DNA from: Rosistilla carotiformis
GTDB lineage: Bacteria; Planctomycetota; Planctomycetia; Pirellulales; Pirellulaceae
Reading direction: 5' to 3'
DNA length: 64,000 nucleotides
Assembly: GCF_007753095.1 (NCBI RefSeq)
Contig: NZ_CP036348.1
Coordinates: forward strand, 310,001-374,000
The position numbers and the translations under genes are program-made. This document shows, piece after piece, positions 61,800 to 64,000 of this stretch (its first letter is position 1; each line of letters starts with the position of its first letter). The notes beneath the pieces were generated by a model. It made no database searches. It was not told where the DNA came from and worked only from the letters and a program-made list of their open reading frames with translations.

Positions 61800-62666
61800 G
61801 TTGTCTTCGCTTCTGGCGGACTCGTTCGATGTGTCCGATGCTGCAGCATTGGACGCCGCCGGCTGACAGCAGGCTGAACTTGGCTGCCGCTGGAGTGCTG
61901 GTCGATAACGCCGCATCTCAGGTCGACAGCGACTTTGCCCGCGCGAAGGCTAACCGTTGCCAGTGGGGACGCACGGCGACACGCCCGTGTTCGTTTCGGC
62001 TGGCTAGGACAGTAGTTCTTCGGCGGAATAACCAAACGCCGATGTGATTGGTCGCCTCGCGTTGGATTTGTTGTTCAGGCTTCAACGTGTGACTGCTGCT
62101 AATCGGGGATCGAATTCGTGTTGTCTTCTTAGTTCGTGTTTTGCGTTTTAGTGTTGCGTGATGAACTTGGTGTGCGGTTGCGCATCGAGTTGTTGGGGTA
62201 GAGGGCGGATTGGAGTCAAGCCAGTGTTCTTGGCGACCGTTCGCAAGCGTATTTGAATCGCTGGAGGGCGTGGCGTGGATGCCGTGGCAATCCCTCGCTC
62301 CGTCGAGTTTCCCCCTCGTCCTTGTAAGTGCTTCTTCTATTGTCGGGTCGTGATGTTTTTATCGTGATCATGCGATGGGGCAGCAAGGCTGCTCGGCCAA
62401 AAAAACGCAGGAGAGGTGTGAATCAAGCGCCGTCTCGTTCCCCTCTTCTCTCTCTATGACAGCAATCTTTTGCTGAAAATATTCGCGATATTTCAAGGCA
62501 AGAATACTTTTTGTATCGCGTGATTCTGCTTGCACCGATGTTTTTACCTTGATAAGTTGATCTTGCCCCCCGTTGTTGCGGCTGTATTGGCCGGTTCGGC
62601 ACCCTCGTGTCTGCGGGCTCTTCTGGGGCGTTCTTTTCTATGCTTTTTCTATAAGGACTTTTGAAG
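61800..62666 (+). other. Long intergenic region upstream of the DUF1559 gene
   Basis: About 870 bp, more AT-rich toward the right. I find no gene with protein-like sequence. From about 62475 it holds an imperfect palindrome AAATATTCGCGATATTT, and A/T-rich stretches that could carry the promoter of the DUF1559 gene, but no clear -35/-10 pair. A long untranslated leader or small RNA is possible but not supported by specific evidence. Confidence 0.4.
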
Positions 62667-63524
62667 ATGAAGCGTCAAGGCTTTACTCTGGTCGAACTGC
62701 TTGTCGTAATTGCCATTATTGGCATTCTAGTGGGGTTGCTATTGCCGGCAGTCCAAGCGGCACGCGAGGCAGCGCGGCGGATGCAGTGCAGCAACAATCT
62801 CAAGCAGCTCGGTTTGGCGTTGCACAACTACCACGACACCCATCTGGCATTTCCCGCAGTTGCGATGCCATACACGGAGGGGCTGAGTCTGCATGTCTCG
62901 CTCATGCCGTATATCGAGCAGCAGAACCTGTTCGATCAGTTCATTTTGAATGAAGCGTTCAGTTCGACTAACAACCGACCGTTGACTCAAACTATTAATG
63001 CAGCATTCATCTGCCCGAGTGCAACGGAAAAGGTCGCTGACGATACCTCAGCCGACTACACAACGCACTATTACGGCGTGCTTGGTCCGACCGGCATCAA
63101 CCCAAATTCGGGAACGGCGTACAAGGAGCGGACCAACGGGGGGCATGGCGGCAGTTCGGAACAAGGGCTCTTCTTTCAGCGTCGCTATCGAGCGTTCTCC
63201 GATATCCTTGACGGCACTTCCAATACGCTTGCGTTTGGTGAGATTTCTTGGACCGATCGAAACGGTTTGTCGACTCGTTACCGTGCGTACACGCGAGGTG
63301 GCACGATCGATTCGCACTGGGGTTCTGCCAAAAACGTTGCGCACCCCATCAACTCCGACTACACCGCCAATTTTAATGACATGAGCTTTGGTAGCAATCA
63401 TCCAGGTGGTATTCAAGTCGGGGTGTGCGATGGGTCGGTGCGTTTCATTGGTGAGACCGTCGATTTCAACACGTATCTTTCTGTCGCGAGCATGGACGGT
63501 GGCGAGGTCGCGAAACTCGACTGA
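62667..63524 (+). CDS. DUF1559 prepilin-like (type II pseudopilin) protein
   Basis: 285 residues from the ATG at 62667, with AAGGA 9 bases upstream. The N-terminus is a type IV prepilin signal: cleavage expected after Gly5 in KRQG^FTLVE, with Glu at +5, then the hydrophobic helix [17 protein letters not shown]. The family signature [30 protein letters not shown] follows in two parts, and near the end [21 protein letters not shown]. The family is expanded in planctomycetes; members are thought to be surface fibre or secretion-associated proteins. A lipoprotein gene follows, a frequent pairing. Confidence 0.94.
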   Translation: MKRQGFTLVELLVVIAIIGILVGLLLPAVQAAREAARRMQCSNNLKQLGLALHNYHDTHLAFPAVAMPYTEGLSLHVSLMPYIEQQNLFDQFILNEAFSSTNNRPLTQTINAAFICPSATEKVADDTSADYTTHYYGVLGPTGINPNSGTAYKERTNGGHGGSSEQGLFFQRRYRAFSDILDGTSNTLAFGEISWTDRNGLSTRYRAYTRGGTIDSHWGSAKNVAHPINSDYTANFNDMSFGSNHPGGIQVGVCDGSVRFIGETVDFNTYLSVASMDGGEVAKLD

Positions 63525-63558
63525 TCCCGCCCACTTTTTTGTGGTCATGTTTAAACAA

Positions 63559-63590
63559 TGCAGCGTTCTCTGAGTCTGGAGGACGCTGCA
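63559..63590 (+). terminator. Hairpin between the DUF1559 and lipoprotein genes
   Basis: TGCAGCGTTCTC (63559-63570) pairs with GAGGACGCTGCA (63579-63590), 12 bp with one G-U pair and an 8-base loop. No U tract follows. It may be a processing or attenuation structure. Confidence 0.45.
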
Positions 63591-63688
63591 CGTAGACGTC
63601 GTTGCCATTCTGTTTTTCCGGTGACCGCGTCATTGTCTTGTTGGTGGATTTAACGGTTTATTGCTTTGATAATTGGGGATTTGCTCGC

Positions 63689-64000
63689 ATGTTTTCGCTC
63701 AACGGGATGGTTCAGGTTGCTTCGGTATGTGCTGTCGTGTCGATTTTAGGATGTGGTTCCGCCGTAAATGACCCGCGTTCAAATCATGTTCAGGGGAGTG
63801 TGTCGTTCAAAGGTGCGCCGGTAGCCTTCGGAGACATTCGATTCATTCCTGAAAATGGGCCTGCCGGATACGCACAGATCCGAGATGGTAAATACGATAC
63901 TGCGGCATTGGGTGGTAAAGGAACCGTCGGGGGCAAGCAAACGGTCGTGATTAACGGCTTCGATGGGGTTGCCAAGCCTGCGGAAGAATTACCCAATGGT
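63689..64000 (+). CDS. Lipoprotein next to DUF1559 gene, N-terminal part (cut by window edge)
   Basis: 104 codons are present and the frame is open at the right edge. The signal peptide ends in the lipobox SILGCGS with Cys at residue 22. The mature part begins with a beta-rich segment VQGSVSFKGAPVAFGDIRFIP, then GYAQIRDGKYDTAALGGKG and KQTVVINGF, which fits the carboxypeptidase-regulatory-like or transthyretin-like domain of small planctomycete lipoproteins found beside DUF1559 genes. Probably envelope-anchored. The C-terminus lies outside the window. Confidence 0.82.
   Translation, partial: MFSLNGMVQVASVCAVVSILGCGSAVNDPRSNHVQGSVSFKGAPVAFGDIRFIPENGPAGYAQIRDGKYDTAALGGKGTVGGKQTVVINGFDGVAKPAEELPNG

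Overview
The window looks like a chromosomal segment of a planctomycete, most likely of the Pirellulaceae (Rhodopirellula/Rosistilla-like). The evidence is its content of lineage-typical families: DUF1501 and DUF1549/DUF1553 surface proteins, a DUF1559 prepilin-like protein, a DUF1080 protein, SPYG-rich lipoproteins and planctomycete-style ECF sigma operons. The DNA is moderately GC-rich with a strong third-position bias, which produces many long shadow reading frames. Many starts lack a good Shine-Dalgarno, so start choices are often uncertain. No rRNA, tRNA, CRISPR array, prophage or transposase was found.

Layout. 1-8.3 kb: housekeeping and cell-surface genes (partial trpD, nucleoside hydrolase, SGNH hydrolase, a frameshifted TRIC/UPF0126 channel, lpdA, rpsD, an SPYG-repeat lipoprotein, nadD). 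8.4-12.3 kb: an HlyD adaptor plus a fused ABC ATPase-permease, bracketed by two copies, in opposite orientation, of one palindromic MITE-like repeat. 12.4-14.9 kb: priA and a 30-residue membrane microprotein. 14.9-21 kb: a five-gene operon running sigma factor, anti-sigma-like protein, coiled-coil protein, DUF1549/1553, DUF1501. 21.2-25.6 kb: ROK sugar kinase without the usual zinc motif, a membrane-anchored glutamate-synthase-like FMN protein, NhaC antiporter. 25.7-31 kb: a fatty-acid cluster rpmF-fabD-fabG-acpP-fabF, with holA upstream. 31-38.4 kb: Rpn-type nuclease, secreted Ig-like protein, mnmG, and a two-gene phosphorelay (HTH-REC plus soluble histidine kinase) behind a near-consensus promoter.

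38.4-43.7 kb holds the strongest candidate for an undescribed system: a compact operon of a DUF559/VSR-like nuclease, a winged-helix protein and a 1114-residue protein with two P-loop ATPase modules, the second HerA/FtsK-like. I infer a defence or DNA-processing role from this architecture only. 43.8-46.4 kb: a carbamoyltransferase-SxtJ-DUF5989 module. 46.4-50.8 kb: DUF1080, TauE/SafE, glutamate decarboxylase and a membrane protein. 50.9-54.6 kb: a secreted propeller-like protein flanked on both sides by copies of a second palindromic repeat family, then a K+/H+ antiporter. 54.9-64 kb: FKBP isomerase, thiol peroxidase, BON protein, membrane metallopeptidase, a probably frameshifted small gene, a second ECF sigma factor, an AlgX/AlgJ-like acetyltransferase, a DUF1559 prepilin-like protein and a truncated lipoprotein at the right edge.

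Three families of short palindromic repeats lie between genes and are the main non-coding structure. Two genes appear broken by single-base frame changes. All functional statements rest on motif reading by eye; no database search was possible.
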